Below, one piece after another: positions 43,972 through 52,828 of a DNA stretch of 59,722 nt (positions are counted from its first letter, which is position 1; each line of letters starts with the position of its first letter). The notes beneath the pieces are model-generated. The model ran no database searches and was not told the DNA's origin. It saw only the letters and a program-made list of their open reading frames with translations. Source of the DNA: Salinispora cortesiana (lineage in GTDB: Bacteria; Actinomycetota; Actinomycetes; Mycobacteriales; Micromonosporaceae); NCBI RefSeq assembly GCF_000484695.1, contig NZ_AXVR01000030.1, positions 1 through 59,722 on the forward strand, read 5' to 3'. The position numbers and the translations under genes are program-made.

Positions 43972-44952
43972 TCAGACCACGAGCATGTCCGGCGTGACTG
44001 CCGCTTCGGTATCCGGGATGCCGAGATCGCGGGCTCGCTTGTCGGCGAGCGCGAGCAGTCGCCGGATCCGGCCGGCGATCGCATCCTTGGTCAACGGCGG
44101 GTCGGCGAGCGCGCCCAGTTCCTCCAGCGATGCCTGGCGGTGCTCCAGCCGCAGCCGGCCGGCCGAGGTCAGGTGGTGCGGCGCGTCGTCAGCGAGGATC
44201 TCCAGGGCACGGGTGACGCGGGCGGCGGCGGCGACCGCCGCGCGCGCCGACCGACGCAGGTTCGCGTCGTCGAAGTTCGCCAACCGGTTCGCGGTGGCCC
44301 GCACCTCCCGCCGGACCCGACGTTCCTCCCAGGCCAGCACGCTGGCGTGGGCACCGATCCGGGTGAGCAGGGCGGCGATGGCGTCGCCGTCCTTGACGAC
44401 CACCCGGTCCACGCCGCGCACCTCGCGGTTCTTCGCGGCGATGCCGATCCGGCGGGCCGCGCCGACCAGGGCGAGTGCCGACTCCGGGCCGGGGCAGGTG
44501 ATCTCCATCGCACTGGAGCGACCCGGCTCGGTCAGCGAACCGTGCGCCATGAACGCGCCACGCCAGGCCGAGACCGCGCAGCAGACGTTGGCGGCCACCA
44601 CGTGCGGTGGCAGGCCCCGCACCGGACGACCGCGGACATCGAGCAGGCCGGTCTGCCGGGCGAGGAACTCGCCGTCCTTGACCACCCGCACGATGAAGTG
44701 GCTGCCCTTGCGCAGACCACCGGAGGCGAGGACGTGGATCTCGCTGGGGTAGCCGTAGACCTCGGCGATCTCCCGCCGCAGCCGTCGGGCCACCGCCCCG
44801 GTGTCCAGCTCGGCCTCCACGACCACCCGACCGGAGACGATGTGCAATCCGCCGGCGAAGCGCAGCAGCGCCGCCATCTCCGCCCGCCGGCAGCAGGGCT
44901 TGGGCACGTCAACCCGGCTCAGCTCGTCCTTGACCGCCGCCGTCATCGCCAT
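43972..44952 (-). CDS. whiA: WhiA sporulation/cell-division regulator
   Basis: A 326-aa WhiA: an N-terminal LAGLIDADG-homing-endonuclease-like part ([32 protein letters not shown]) without the catalytic acids, and a C-terminal helix-turn-helix [22 protein letters not shown]. In streptomycetes WhiA works with WhiB in sporulation-linked division. ATG 44952 has GAGAGG 6 bases upstream. It ends the rapZ-yvcK-whiA cluster. Confidence 0.96.
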   Translation of the reverse strand: MAMTAAVKDELSRVDVPKPCCRRAEMAALLRFAGGLHIVSGRVVVEAELDTGAVARRLRREIAEVYGYPSEIHVLASGGLRKGSHFIVRVVKDGEFLARQTGLLDVRGRPVRGLPPHVVAANVCCAVSAWRGAFMAHGSLTEPGRSSAMEITCPGPESALALVGAARRIGIAAKNREVRGVDRVVVKDGDAIAALLTRIGAHASVLAWEERRVRREVRATANRLANFDDANLRRSARAAVAAAARVTRALEILADDAPHHLTSAGRLRLEHRQASLEELGALADPPLTKDAIAGRIRRLLALADKRARDLGIPDTEAAVTPDMLVV

Positions 44953-45006
44953 TGTGCGTCCTCTCACGGACCGGTTCCGGCGTGTCGCCGGAGATTACGT
45001 ACGTGT

Positions 45007-45996
45007 CTAACGAGCGGCGCCCAGGACCGGCACCAAAGCAGCGGCGAGAGCAGCCGAATCATGACAGGGCGTGCCGTCGTTAACCCCGACCGGGGCGAGG
45101 ATCAGACGAGCACCCAGCGATTCTGCCGCACGTTCGACCGGATCGGGGTCACCCACCGCCTTGACGTCTCCGAGCACACAGTCGACCCGCAACTTCGGCA
45201 CGTACCACCGCAGCTCGGCCAGGTGATCAGCGACGGAGAGCCCGAAGGTCTCCTTCTCGGCGGCCAGGTTCAGGGTGACCAGCCGGCGGGCGGGGCTCGC
45301 GACGATGGCCGCGGCCAGCTCCGGCACCAACAGGTGCGGCAGTACGCTGGTGTACCAACTGCCCGGGCCGAAGAGGAGCCAGTCGGCCGCGCCGATGGCG
45401 GCCAGCGCCTCGGGGCAGGCCTCCGGTGCCACCGGATTCAGCCGCAGCGACTCGACCCGCCCGGTGGTGACGGCCACCTGATGCTGGCCGCTGACGATAC
45501 CGACCTCCGCCGGCCGGTCCGGATCAACGCCCCGGACCCGCGCCTCGATCCCGACCGGCTCGCAGGACATCGGCAGCACCCGCCCGACCGTGCCCAACAT
45601 CGCGCCGGCGTGCTCCAGCGCCGCCACCGGGTCGCCGAGCAGCTCCATCAGCCCGCAGAGCACGAGATTGCCGACAGCATGCCCGGTCAGCCCGCCCGTC
45701 GCCGCCCGGTCGCCGGCCGTCGGCGTCGGGACCGCGGCGAAACGGTGCTGGAAGAGCCCGGCGCTGCGCTGGGTGGCGGGGTGGTCGCCGGCCAGCGCGA
45801 CGAGCGCCTGCCGCAGGTCCCCCGGCGGCAGTCCGCCCCGCTCCGCGCGCAGCCGGCCACTGGACCCACCGTCGTCGCCGACCGTCACCACGGCGGTCAG
45901 ATCAAGGTCGAGTTCGGGAGCGCAGCGCCGCAGTGCCCGCAGCGAAGCGGAGAGTCCGTGCCCGCCACCGAAGGCGACCACCCGGATGGCCGTCAC
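45007..45996 (-). CDS. yvcK: YvcK/CofD-like UDP-sugar-binding protein
   Basis: A 329-aa protein of the CofD/YvcK family: VVAFGGGHGLSASLRALR at the N-terminus, VGDDGGSSGRLR, LPPGDLRQALVAL and GNLVLCGL. YvcK proteins (GlmR, CuvA) link carbon source to cell-wall precursor synthesis. GTG 45996 overlaps the rapZ stop by four bases (GTGA). Confidence 0.94.
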   Translation of the reverse strand: MTAIRVVAFGGGHGLSASLRALRRCAPELDLDLTAVVTVGDDGGSSGRLRAERGGLPPGDLRQALVALAGDHPATQRSAGLFQHRFAAVPTPTAGDRAATGGLTGHAVGNLVLCGLMELLGDPVAALEHAGAMLGTVGRVLPMSCEPVGIEARVRGVDPDRPAEVGIVSGQHQVAVTTGRVESLRLNPVAPEACPEALAAIGAADWLLFGPGSWYTSVLPHLLVPELAAAIVASPARRLVTLNLAAEKETFGLSVADHLAELRWYVPKLRVDCVLGDVKAVGDPDPVERAAESLGARLILAPVGVNDGTPCHDSAALAAALVPVLGAAR

Positions 45997-46901
45997 TCGC
46001 GCCCCAGGTCCCGGTGCTGCGCGTTGGCGGCGAGGCCGGTCTGGCGCAGCCGCGCGGCCAACTCCTCGGCGATGGCGACACTGCGGTGCTTGCCGCCGGT
46101 GCAACCGACGGCGGCGGTCAGATACCGCTTACCCTCCCGCTCGAAACCGGCGGTGGTGGCGTTGAGCAGGTCGGCGTAGGTCGCCACGAAGTCCTCGGCG
46201 CCCGCCTGGCCCAACACGTACGAACTGACCGCCTCCACCTGCCCGGTGTGCTCGCGCAGCTCCGGAACCCAGTACGGGTTCGGCAGAAACCGGGCGTCGC
46301 AGACGAAGTCGGCATCCGGCGGCACGCCGTACTTGAAACCGAACGACACCACGGTCACCCGTAGCTGACGGGCGTCCTCGGCGCCGAAGAGCTCCTCGAT
46401 CCGCCGCCGCAGCTGGTTGACATTGAGGTGGCTGGTGTCGACGAACACGTCGGCCTGGTCGCGGGCCCCCTCCAACAGCCCGCGCTCGACCGCGATGCCG
46501 TCGGCGAGCCGCCCGTCCCCCTGCAGCGGGTGCGAACGCCGGACGCTCTCAAAGCGTCGGATCAACACCTCGTCGTCGGCGTCAACGAAGACCACCCTCG
46601 GGCCGAAGCCCCGCTCCTTGAGTTCCCGGATCGCACCGGCCAGGTCGGTGGAGAACGCCCGGGAGCGCACGTCCAGCACCATCGCCGTACGCCGGGCGGC
46701 GCCACCGGCCTTCATCGCCAGCTCGGCCATGTCCAGCATCAGCGCCTGGGGCAGGTTGTCGACCACGTAGTAGCCGACGTTCTCCAGGGCGCGGGCGACG
46801 GTGCTGCGCCCACCGCCGGAAACCCCGGTCACCACCACGAGCGTGGTGTCAGTGTCCGACGGATCGGGCCCACCCGGCACGCTCGTCTGCGCCTCGATCA
46901 C
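45993..46901 (-). CDS. rapZ: RapZ/YvcJ nucleotide-binding protein
   Basis: A 302-aa protein with P-loop [14 protein letters not shown] (about residue 28; Arg replaces the usual Lys of GxxxxGKS), DNLPQALM and the C-terminal [18 protein letters not shown] block. RapZ acts as RNase adapter and GlcN-6-P sensor in E. coli; in actinobacteria the role is less clear. Start GTG 46901 is weakly supported by a Shine-Dalgarno. It is divergent from recQ. Confidence 0.93.
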   Translation of the reverse strand: MIEAQTSVPGGPDPSDTDTTLVVVTGVSGGGRSTVARALENVGYYVVDNLPQALMLDMAELAMKAGGAARRTAMVLDVRSRAFSTDLAGAIRELKERGFGPRVVFVDADDEVLIRRFESVRRSHPLQGDGRLADGIAVERGLLEGARDQADVFVDTSHLNVNQLRRRIEELFGAEDARQLRVTVVSFGFKYGVPPDADFVCDARFLPNPYWVPELREHTGQVEAVSSYVLGQAGAEDFVATYADLLNATTAGFEREGKRYLTAAVGCTGGKHRSVAIAEELAARLRQTGLAANAQHRDLGRE

Positions 46902-47107
46902 CTAATACCCCCAACGTGTGGCACCGCGACCGGAATCGGGCCGCGGGTTCGAACAGCGACTCTAACCCGCCGAGCCACACAGATCTCCCGCGTCACATTC
47001 CCGACACCGGGACAGCTCGCTCACCACCGGCCACCAGGCTTCTCCGCCCGCTGCGCACGGCCTGGGCGTGGACCGTCGCGTCAGGGGCCACTCGTAGACT
47101 GCGCCCC

Positions 47108-48949
47108 ATGCCCTCCCCCACCGACCAGCAGCCCGCCGCGCTGGAAACGCTGCGGCGTGTCTTCGGCTACGACGCCTTCCGCGGCTTCCAGCAGGAGGTC
47201 ATCGAGCACCTGGCGGCCGGCGGGGACGCCCTGGTGCTGATGCCCACCGGCGGCGGCAAGTCGCTCTGCTACCAGATCCCGGCGCTGCTGCGGGACGGCA
47301 TCGCGGTGGTCGTGTCACCGTTGATCGCGCTGATGCAGGACCAGGTCGACGCGCTGACCGCGGTCGGGGTCCGGGCCGGCTTCCTCAACTCGACGCTGGA
47401 CCTCGACGCCCGCCGCGCCGTCGAGCGGGCCTTCGTCGCCGGGGAGCTGGATCTGCTCTACCTCGCGCCGGAGGCCCTGGGCACCCGGGGCGTGCAGCAC
47501 CTGCTCGACCAGGGGCGGATCAGCCTCTTCGCGATCGACGAGGCGCACTGCGTGTCGCAGTGGGGGCACGACTTCCGCCCGGACTACCTGGCCCTGTCGA
47601 TGCTGCACGAACGCTGGCCGGGGGTGCCCCGGGTGGCGTTGACCGCCACCGCGACCAGCGCCACCCGGGACGAGATCGCCACCCGGCTCCAGCTCACCTC
47701 GGCCCGGCACTTCGTCGCCAGCTTCGACCGACCCAACATCCAGTACCGCATCGCGGCGAAGCGGGAGCCGAAGCGGCAGCTGCTGGCCCTGCTCCGGGAC
47801 GAGCACCCGGGGGACGCCGGCATCATCTACTGCCTCTCCCGGGCCAGCGTGGAGAAGACGGCGGAGTTCCTGGTCGACAGCGGCATCGCCGCGCTGCCCT
47901 ACCACGCCGGCCTGGACGCGGTCACCCGCGCCCGGCACCAGCAGCGCTTCCTGCGCGAGGACGGCCTGGTCATGGTCGCGACGATCGCGTTCGGGATGGG
48001 CATCGACAAGCCGGACGTGCGGTTCGTCGCCCACCTTGACCTACCGAAGTCGGTGGAGGGCTACTACCAGGAGACCGGCCGCGCCGGACGGGACGGCCTG
48101 CCAGCGACGGCCTGGCTCGCCTACGGTCTGACGGATGTGGTGCAGCAGCGCCGGCTGATCGACACCTCGGAGGGGGACCTGGCGCACCGGCGTAACCTCG
48201 CCGCCCATCTGGAGGCGATGCTCGCGCTCTGTGAGACGGTCCGCTGCCGCCGGGTGCAGCTCCTGGACTATTTCGGCGAGACCGCCGCCGCCTGCGGCAA
48301 CTGCGACACCTGCCTGCAGCCGCCCGAGTCGTGGGACGGCACGGTCGCCGCGCAGAAGCTGCTCTCCACGGTCTACCGGCTCGACCGGGAACGCAACCAA
48401 CGCTTCGGCGCCGGGCACTGCGTCGACATCCTGCTCGGCCGCGCCACCGACAAGATCCAGCAGCACCGGCACGACTCCCTGACGGTCTTCGGCATCGGCA
48501 CCGAGCTGAGCGAGGCGGAGTGGCGGGGGGTGGTCCGGCAGCTGCTCGCCGAGGGGCTGCTGGCGGTCGAGGGAGACTACGGCACCCTGGCCCTCACCGA
48601 CACCAGCGCGGAGGTACTGGGCCGGCGTCGCACCGTCATGCTCCGCCGCGAGCCGGCACGGAAGGCCCGACCGGCGAAGCCGCGCGGCGCGGCCACCGTG
48701 GTCGCCAAGCTGGCGCCGGCCGCCGCCGAGGCTTTCGAGCGGCTACGCGCCTGGCGGGCCGCCACCGCCAAGGAGCAGGGCGTGCCGGCATACGTGATCT
48801 TCCATGACGCCACGCTGCGGCAGATCGCCACCGACGCCCCGGCCGCCCTGGCCGACCTGTCCCAGGTCAGTGGCGTCGGCGAGGCGAAGCTGGCGAAGTA
48901 CGGCGAGCAGGTGCTGGCCGTACTCGCCGACGCCCCACACCCGGCTTAA
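47108..48949 (+). CDS. recQ: RecQ family ATP-dependent DNA helicase
   Basis: A 613-aa helicase: motif 0 [14 protein letters not shown], Walker [16 protein letters not shown] (about residue 47), [15 protein letters not shown] (Walker B and aromatic loop), [10 protein letters not shown] (motif VI), zinc-binding cysteines in [12 protein letters not shown] and CGNCDTC, a winged helix and a C-terminal HRDC domain ending [16 protein letters not shown] 47108. Its stop shares a TTAA with the convergent hydrolase stop. RecQ is not usually located between uvrC and rapZ. Confidence 0.95.
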   Translation: MPSPTDQQPAALETLRRVFGYDAFRGFQQEVIEHLAAGGDALVLMPTGGGKSLCYQIPALLRDGIAVVVSPLIALMQDQVDALTAVGVRAGFLNSTLDLDARRAVERAFVAGELDLLYLAPEALGTRGVQHLLDQGRISLFAIDEAHCVSQWGHDFRPDYLALSMLHERWPGVPRVALTATATSATRDEIATRLQLTSARHFVASFDRPNIQYRIAAKREPKRQLLALLRDEHPGDAGIIYCLSRASVEKTAEFLVDSGIAALPYHAGLDAVTRARHQQRFLREDGLVMVATIAFGMGIDKPDVRFVAHLDLPKSVEGYYQETGRAGRDGLPATAWLAYGLTDVVQQRRLIDTSEGDLAHRRNLAAHLEAMLALCETVRCRRVQLLDYFGETAAACGNCDTCLQPPESWDGTVAAQKLLSTVYRLDRERNQRFGAGHCVDILLGRATDKIQQHRHDSLTVFGIGTELSEAEWRGVVRQLLAEGLLAVEGDYGTLALTDTSAEVLGRRRTVMLRREPARKARPAKPRGAATVVAKLAPAAAEAFERLRAWRAATAKEQGVPAYVIFHDATLRQIATDAPAALADLSQVSGVGEAKLAKYGEQVLAVLADAPHPA

Positions 48950-49866
48950 TCAACAGTGGGCAGCCGATCCACTGCCCACCCAGGACCCGTGGGTTGCTGG
49001 AACACGCTGGCGATGTCGTCCCACCCGCGCCAGGCGCGAGGACCGACCGGGCCGAGCACGGCGCCGGTGCAGCGTCGGGCGATGAAATCCGTCAGCACCG
49101 GGGCGAGGGTCTGCGGCGACGGTACGTGCCCCTCGCCGGGCAGCACCCGGTGTGTGCCCTGCGGCAGCGCCACGGCGGCGGCACGGGCCACCTCGATCAT
49201 CCAGCCCGGGCTGTCGCCGCCGCTGAGCACGAGCGCGGGCACGGAAACCCGGGCGGCGACCTCCACCGGCAGGGTTCCACCGCGGCTGCGGTCACCCATG
49301 ACCGCCGAGTCGTAGGCGAGCGTCGGCGCGAGTGCCACCACGTCGGCCCACCACGGCTCGTGGCGCAGCTCGGCCACGGCCTCCGCCGGCACGCCGGTGG
49401 TCTGGAAGAACAGCGCCACCGCGTCGTCGCGTCGATCCTCCGCCAGCAGCGCGGTCAGGGCCTCGGCGTAGTCGCGGGCCTCCTGGCGGTCCTCGTCGGT
49501 GTCCGCGCCGAACGGTGGTTCGTGGAGCACGATCGCTCTGGCCGGCACCCCGGCGGCGGCGTGCAGCACCAGAGCGGCACCGGACGAGTGCCCGTACAGG
49601 ATGACGTCGGCACCGAGGTCGTTGACGAGGGCGGCGATATCCTCGACCTCCCGCTCGACGGCGTACCGGCTGGCGTCGCCGCTGTCGCCGCGACCACGGC
49701 GGTCGTAGTTGACGACCGACAGGTGGGCGCCGAGCCCTTCGGCCAGTGCGCGGGTCTTCGCCCGGTCGCAAGTGGCGCCGCCGACCACGATCAGCGGATC
49801 CGCGCCGAGCTCCCCGTAGCGTTCGTACGCGATCGCCGTGCCGTCCACGGATGTCACCTTCAGCAT
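48946..49866 (-). CDS. Alpha/beta hydrolase with C-terminal extension
   Basis: A 306-aa alpha/beta hydrolase: nucleophile elbow GHSSGA (about residue 95), oxyanion region GGATCDRAK, acid in [10 protein letters not shown] and His in GEGHVPSP. The fold normally ends near TDFIARR; here about 40 residues follow (Trp-rich, [13 protein letters not shown]), perhaps a fused tail. Start ATG 49866 with AAGGG upstream. It is convergent with recQ and overlaps it by 4 bases. Substrate unknown. Confidence 0.88.
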   Translation of the reverse strand: MLKVTSVDGTAIAYERYGELGADPLIVVGGATCDRAKTRALAEGLGAHLSVVNYDRRGRGDSGDASRYAVEREVEDIAALVNDLGADVILYGHSSGAALVLHAAAGVPARAIVLHEPPFGADTDEDRQEARDYAEALTALLAEDRRDDAVALFFQTTGVPAEAVAELRHEPWWADVVALAPTLAYDSAVMGDRSRGGTLPVEVAARVSVPALVLSGGDSPGWMIEVARAAAVALPQGTHRVLPGEGHVPSPQTLAPVLTDFIARRCTGAVLGPVGPRAWRGWDDIASVFQQPTGPGWAVDRLPTVD

Positions 49867-49905
49867 GCCCAGCCCTTCTGTCAGCAACGCTCCGATAGAC
49901 ACGTA

Positions 49906-51918
49906 CTACGTGCGGGGTTCATCGGGCTGCGTCGAGTCGCCGAGCGCGGCGAGGATCGCCTCGGCGGTCCGCTTGCCGACCCCGGGGACCTCGGTGATCT
50001 CCTCCACCGAGGCGGCGGAGAGTCGCTTCAGCGAGCCGAAGTGGCGCAGCAGCGCCTTGCGCCGCACCTCGCCCAGCCCAGAGACCCGGTCCAGCGCCGA
50101 CTCGGTCATCCGCCGGGAACGCCGCTGCCGGTGGAACGTGATGGCGAACCGGTGCGCCTCGTCCCGTACCCGTTGCAGCAGGTAGAGGCCCTCCGAGGTG
50201 CGCGGCAGAATGGCCGGGAAGTCGTCGTCGGGCAACCACACCTCCTCCAGCCGCTTCGCCAGCCCGCACAGCGCCACGTCATCGACGCCCAACTCGGCGA
50301 GGGCCTGCGCCGCCGCCGCTACCTGCGGCGCTCCCCCGTCCACCACCACCAGCTGCGGTGGGTAGGCGAACTTGCGCGGCCGGCCGGTCGTCGGATCGAC
50401 CAGGGCGCCAACCCGCGGCTCGCCGGGTGCGCCCGGCTCGGTCGAGGCCGGCTCGGTCGGGATTCGCCCGGTCGAGGCGGCTGGGTCACCGGCCGACTCG
50501 ACACCGGCCTCCCCCGTCTCGGCCCGGGCGTCCAGGTAGCGGGCGAACCGTCGCCGCAGCACCTCCGACATCGCCGAGAGGTCGTCGGTGGCGCCCCGGA
50601 TGATGAATCGCCGGTACTCGCTCTTGCGCGGCAGCCCGTCCTCGAAGACCACCATGCTGGCCACCACGTCGGTGCCCTGGATCTGGGAGATGTCGTAGCA
50701 CTCGATGCGCAGCGGCGCTGTCTGCAGGCCCAACGTCTCGGCGATCTCGTCGAGGGCCTTGCTCCGGGTGGTCAGATCACCGGCGCGTTTGAGCTTGTGC
50801 CGGGCCAGGGCGTCGGTGGCGTTCCGCGCGACCGTCTCCAGCAGGGCCCGCTTGTCGCCGCGCTGCGGCACCCGCAGCGTCACCCGGCTGCCGCGGTGGT
50901 CGGAGAGCCAGTCGGCGAGCGCCTCGACGTCGGCGGGCAGCTCGGGCACGAGCAACTCCCGGGGGACATCAGCCTCGCCGTGCTCCCCGCCATAGACCTG
51001 GGTGCAGAAGTGGTGGACGAGGTCGCCGATGCTCAGCTCCTCGGTCTTCTCGACCACCCAGCCACGCTGGCCACGGATCCGCCCGTCCCGCACGTGAAAC
51101 ACCTGCACGGCCGCCTCGAGCGGGTCGTCGGCGAAGGCGACCACGTCGGCGTCGGTGCCGTCGCCGAAGACCACGGTCTGCTTCTCCATCGCCCGGCGCA
51201 GGGCGGCCAGGTCGTCGCGGAGCCGGGCGGCCCGCTCGAACTCCAGCGCTGCGCTGGCGTCGGCCATCTCCCGCTCCAACCGGCGGACCATGAGGTCGGT
51301 CCGGCCGCCCATGAAGTCGCAGAAGCCGTCCACGATCGCCCGGTGCTCCTCGACGGAGACGCTGCCGACGCAGGGCGCGGAGCACTTGTCGATGTAGCCC
51401 AGCAGGCAGGGGCGGCCGACCTGCCCGGCCCGCTTGAACACCCCCGACGAGCAGGTGCGCGCCGGAAAGACCCGGAGCAGCAGGTCGAGCGTCTCGCGGA
51501 TCGCCCAGGCGTGCGAGTACGGCCCGAAGTAGCGCACACCCTTACGCTTCGCTCCCCGCATAACCTGGAGTCGGGGGAACTCCTCGGCGACGGTGACCGC
51601 CAGGTACGGGTAGGACTTGTCGTCCCGGTAGCGGACGTTGAACCGCGGGTCGTACTGCTTGATCTCGGTGAACTCCTGCTGGAGCGCCTCGACCTCGGTG
51701 GCGACGGAGATCCAGTCCACCGATTCGGCGGTGAAGACCATCTGCCGGGTGCGCTGGTGCAGATTGACCGGGTCGGCGAAGTAGGAGTTGAGCCGGTTGC
51801 GCAGGTTGCGCGCCTTGCCGACATAGATCACCCGGCCGGTTCCGTCGCGGAACCGGTAGACCCCCGGTGACTCCGGGATCGTGCCGGGGGCGGGACGGTA
51901 GGACGAGGGATCAGCCAC
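49906..51918 (-). CDS. uvrC: Excinuclease ABC subunit C
   Basis: A 670-aa UvrC: GIY-YIG nuclease domain ([25 protein letters not shown]), Cys-rich [16 protein letters not shown] region ([24 protein letters not shown]), RNase H-like domain ([22 protein letters not shown]) and a C-terminal helix-hairpin-helix pair ([32 protein letters not shown]). An insert of about 60 Pro/Glu/Ala-rich residues lies between [11 protein letters not shown] and KFAYPP. Makes both incisions in nucleotide excision repair. Confidence 0.97.
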   Translation of the reverse strand: MADPSSYRPAPGTIPESPGVYRFRDGTGRVIYVGKARNLRNRLNSYFADPVNLHQRTRQMVFTAESVDWISVATEVEALQQEFTEIKQYDPRFNVRYRDDKSYPYLAVTVAEEFPRLQVMRGAKRKGVRYFGPYSHAWAIRETLDLLLRVFPARTCSSGVFKRAGQVGRPCLLGYIDKCSAPCVGSVSVEEHRAIVDGFCDFMGGRTDLMVRRLEREMADASAALEFERAARLRDDLAALRRAMEKQTVVFGDGTDADVVAFADDPLEAAVQVFHVRDGRIRGQRGWVVEKTEELSIGDLVHHFCTQVYGGEHGEADVPRELLVPELPADVEALADWLSDHRGSRVTLRVPQRGDKRALLETVARNATDALARHKLKRAGDLTTRSKALDEIAETLGLQTAPLRIECYDISQIQGTDVVASMVVFEDGLPRKSEYRRFIIRGATDDLSAMSEVLRRRFARYLDARAETGEAGVESAGDPAASTGRIPTEPASTEPGAPGEPRVGALVDPTTGRPRKFAYPPQLVVVDGGAPQVAAAAQALAELGVDDVALCGLAKRLEEVWLPDDDFPAILPRTSEGLYLLQRVRDEAHRFAITFHRQRRSRRMTESALDRVSGLGEVRRKALLRHFGSLKRLSAASVEEITEVPGVGKRTAEAILAALGDSTQPDEPRT

Positions 51919-51987
51919 GTTCCGAGCCTAGTCGCCGACTCCGACGGCCTCCTGCTACGCCAGCCCCCGGCACGCCAGCCCGCGCGG

Positions 51988-52524
51988 TCAGGCGAGCGAG
52001 ATCCGGTCGCCGGTGACCTTGACATCCCGCGGGGCGAGGGGCTTGGTCGACGGGCCGGACTGCACCGCGCCGTCCTCGATCGAGAACTTGCTCCCGTGAC
52101 AGGTGCAGTTGATCGTGCCACCGTCAACGTTTGCCACCGGGCAGCCCTGGTGAGGGCAGATCGGGTCGAAGCCCTTGAACTCCCCTGGCGAGGGCTGGGT
52201 GATGACAATCCCCTGGGCGGCGTAGACGGTGCCACCTCCGACCGGGATGTCGCTGGTCCGGGCCAGCGACTGGGCGCCCTCCCGATCGCCGCCACCCGGG
52301 TCGCCGCTCTCGGTCAGCGCCGGGCCGGGGCTGACCCCGGCTTCGCCGGTGGAGTCGTCGCCGCAGGCGGCCAGGGCCATCGCCGCGCCGACGGCACCCG
52401 CACCGGTCAGCAACACCCGCCGGGTCCGCGCACTGTTGCCAGCCCCGGCTCCGGCGCTAGCTCCGGCTCCGCTGCCAGCGCCGGCTTCGGTGCCAGTCCC
52501 CGTCGGCATCTGCTCGTCACTCAT
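51988..52524 (-). CDS. Rieske [2Fe-2S] lipoprotein
   Basis: A 178-aa protein. After a Gly/Ala-rich N-terminus comes TRRVLLTGAGAVGAAMALAAC, a twin-Arg-type signal ending in a lipobox (LAAC, about residue 56). The Rieske domain has CPHQGC and CTCHGSKF (about residues 121-145): four ligands plus two disulfide cysteines, typical of exported Rieske proteins. It is thus likely anchored outside the membrane and exported folded by Tat. Partner unknown. It sits between uvrC and uvrA and is probably independently transcribed. Confidence 0.9.
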   Translation of the reverse strand: MSDEQMPTGTGTEAGAGSGAGASAGAGAGNSARTRRVLLTGAGAVGAAMALAACGDDSTGEAGVSPGPALTESGDPGGGDREGAQSLARTSDIPVGGGTVYAAQGIVITQPSPGEFKGFDPICPHQGCPVANVDGGTINCTCHGSKFSIEDGAVQSGPSTKPLAPRDVKVTGDRISLA

Positions 52525-52722
52525 TCCGCAATCTCCTCGGCCACCAAACCGCCGCCATGATGTACGCCCCAGCCGGCTTCCCGGACCACGCTCACCGGCA
52601 GTTCGCCCGGTCGGCGCCGCGTTCCTGGCATCCGCACTCGATGTCAGCGCCCGGGGCTACCCGTGCGACCCTACCCGGCCAGCCGGAGCCACCACTCTGG
52701 TCACACTGCCGCCCTGGTCACG

Positions 52723-52760
52723 CCACCGGTCCCGGTCATCGCAGTGACCGGGACCGGTGG
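52723..52760 (-). terminator. uvrA terminator hairpin
   Basis: Perfect 16-bp stem: CCACCGGTCCCGGTCA (52723-52738) with 52745-52760 and a TCGCAG loop, about 70 bases after the uvrA stop on the minus strand. Confidence 0.75.
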
Positions 52761-52764
52761 CGCA

Positions 52765-52802
52765 GACCACGACCAGTGCCGTGGACCACGACCAGTGCCG
52801 TG
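52765..52802. repeat. Exact 19-bp tandem repeat
   Basis: GACCACGACCAGTGCCGTG occurs at 52765-52783 and again at 52784-52802 without change, next to a third GACC-containing arm of the terminator. Confidence 0.85.
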
Positions 52803-52828
52803 GACCGGGACCGGTGGCGGTAGCTCTT

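Larger units (their letters stand above)
52525..52828. other. 304-base non-coding region with hairpin and repeats
   Basis: No credible gene. It contains the uvrA terminator hairpin (52723-52760) and an exact 19-bp tandem repeat (52765-52783, 52784-52802). A third copy of the hairpin arm (GACCGGGACCGGTGG) begins at 52803. The rest (52525-52720) shows nothing I can name; it should hold the promoter of the Rieske lipoprotein gene. Confidence 0.6.

Noticed and set aside
44995..45005. TTACGTACGTG as a third AcnR operator
   Set aside because: Only the central ACGTACG matches; both outer arms of the operator are absent.
45993..46901. rapZ as degenerate because of P-loop GGGRS
   Set aside because: The rest of the protein is full length and conserved; Arg at this place occurs in actinobacterial homologues as I recall, so it is not evidence of decay.
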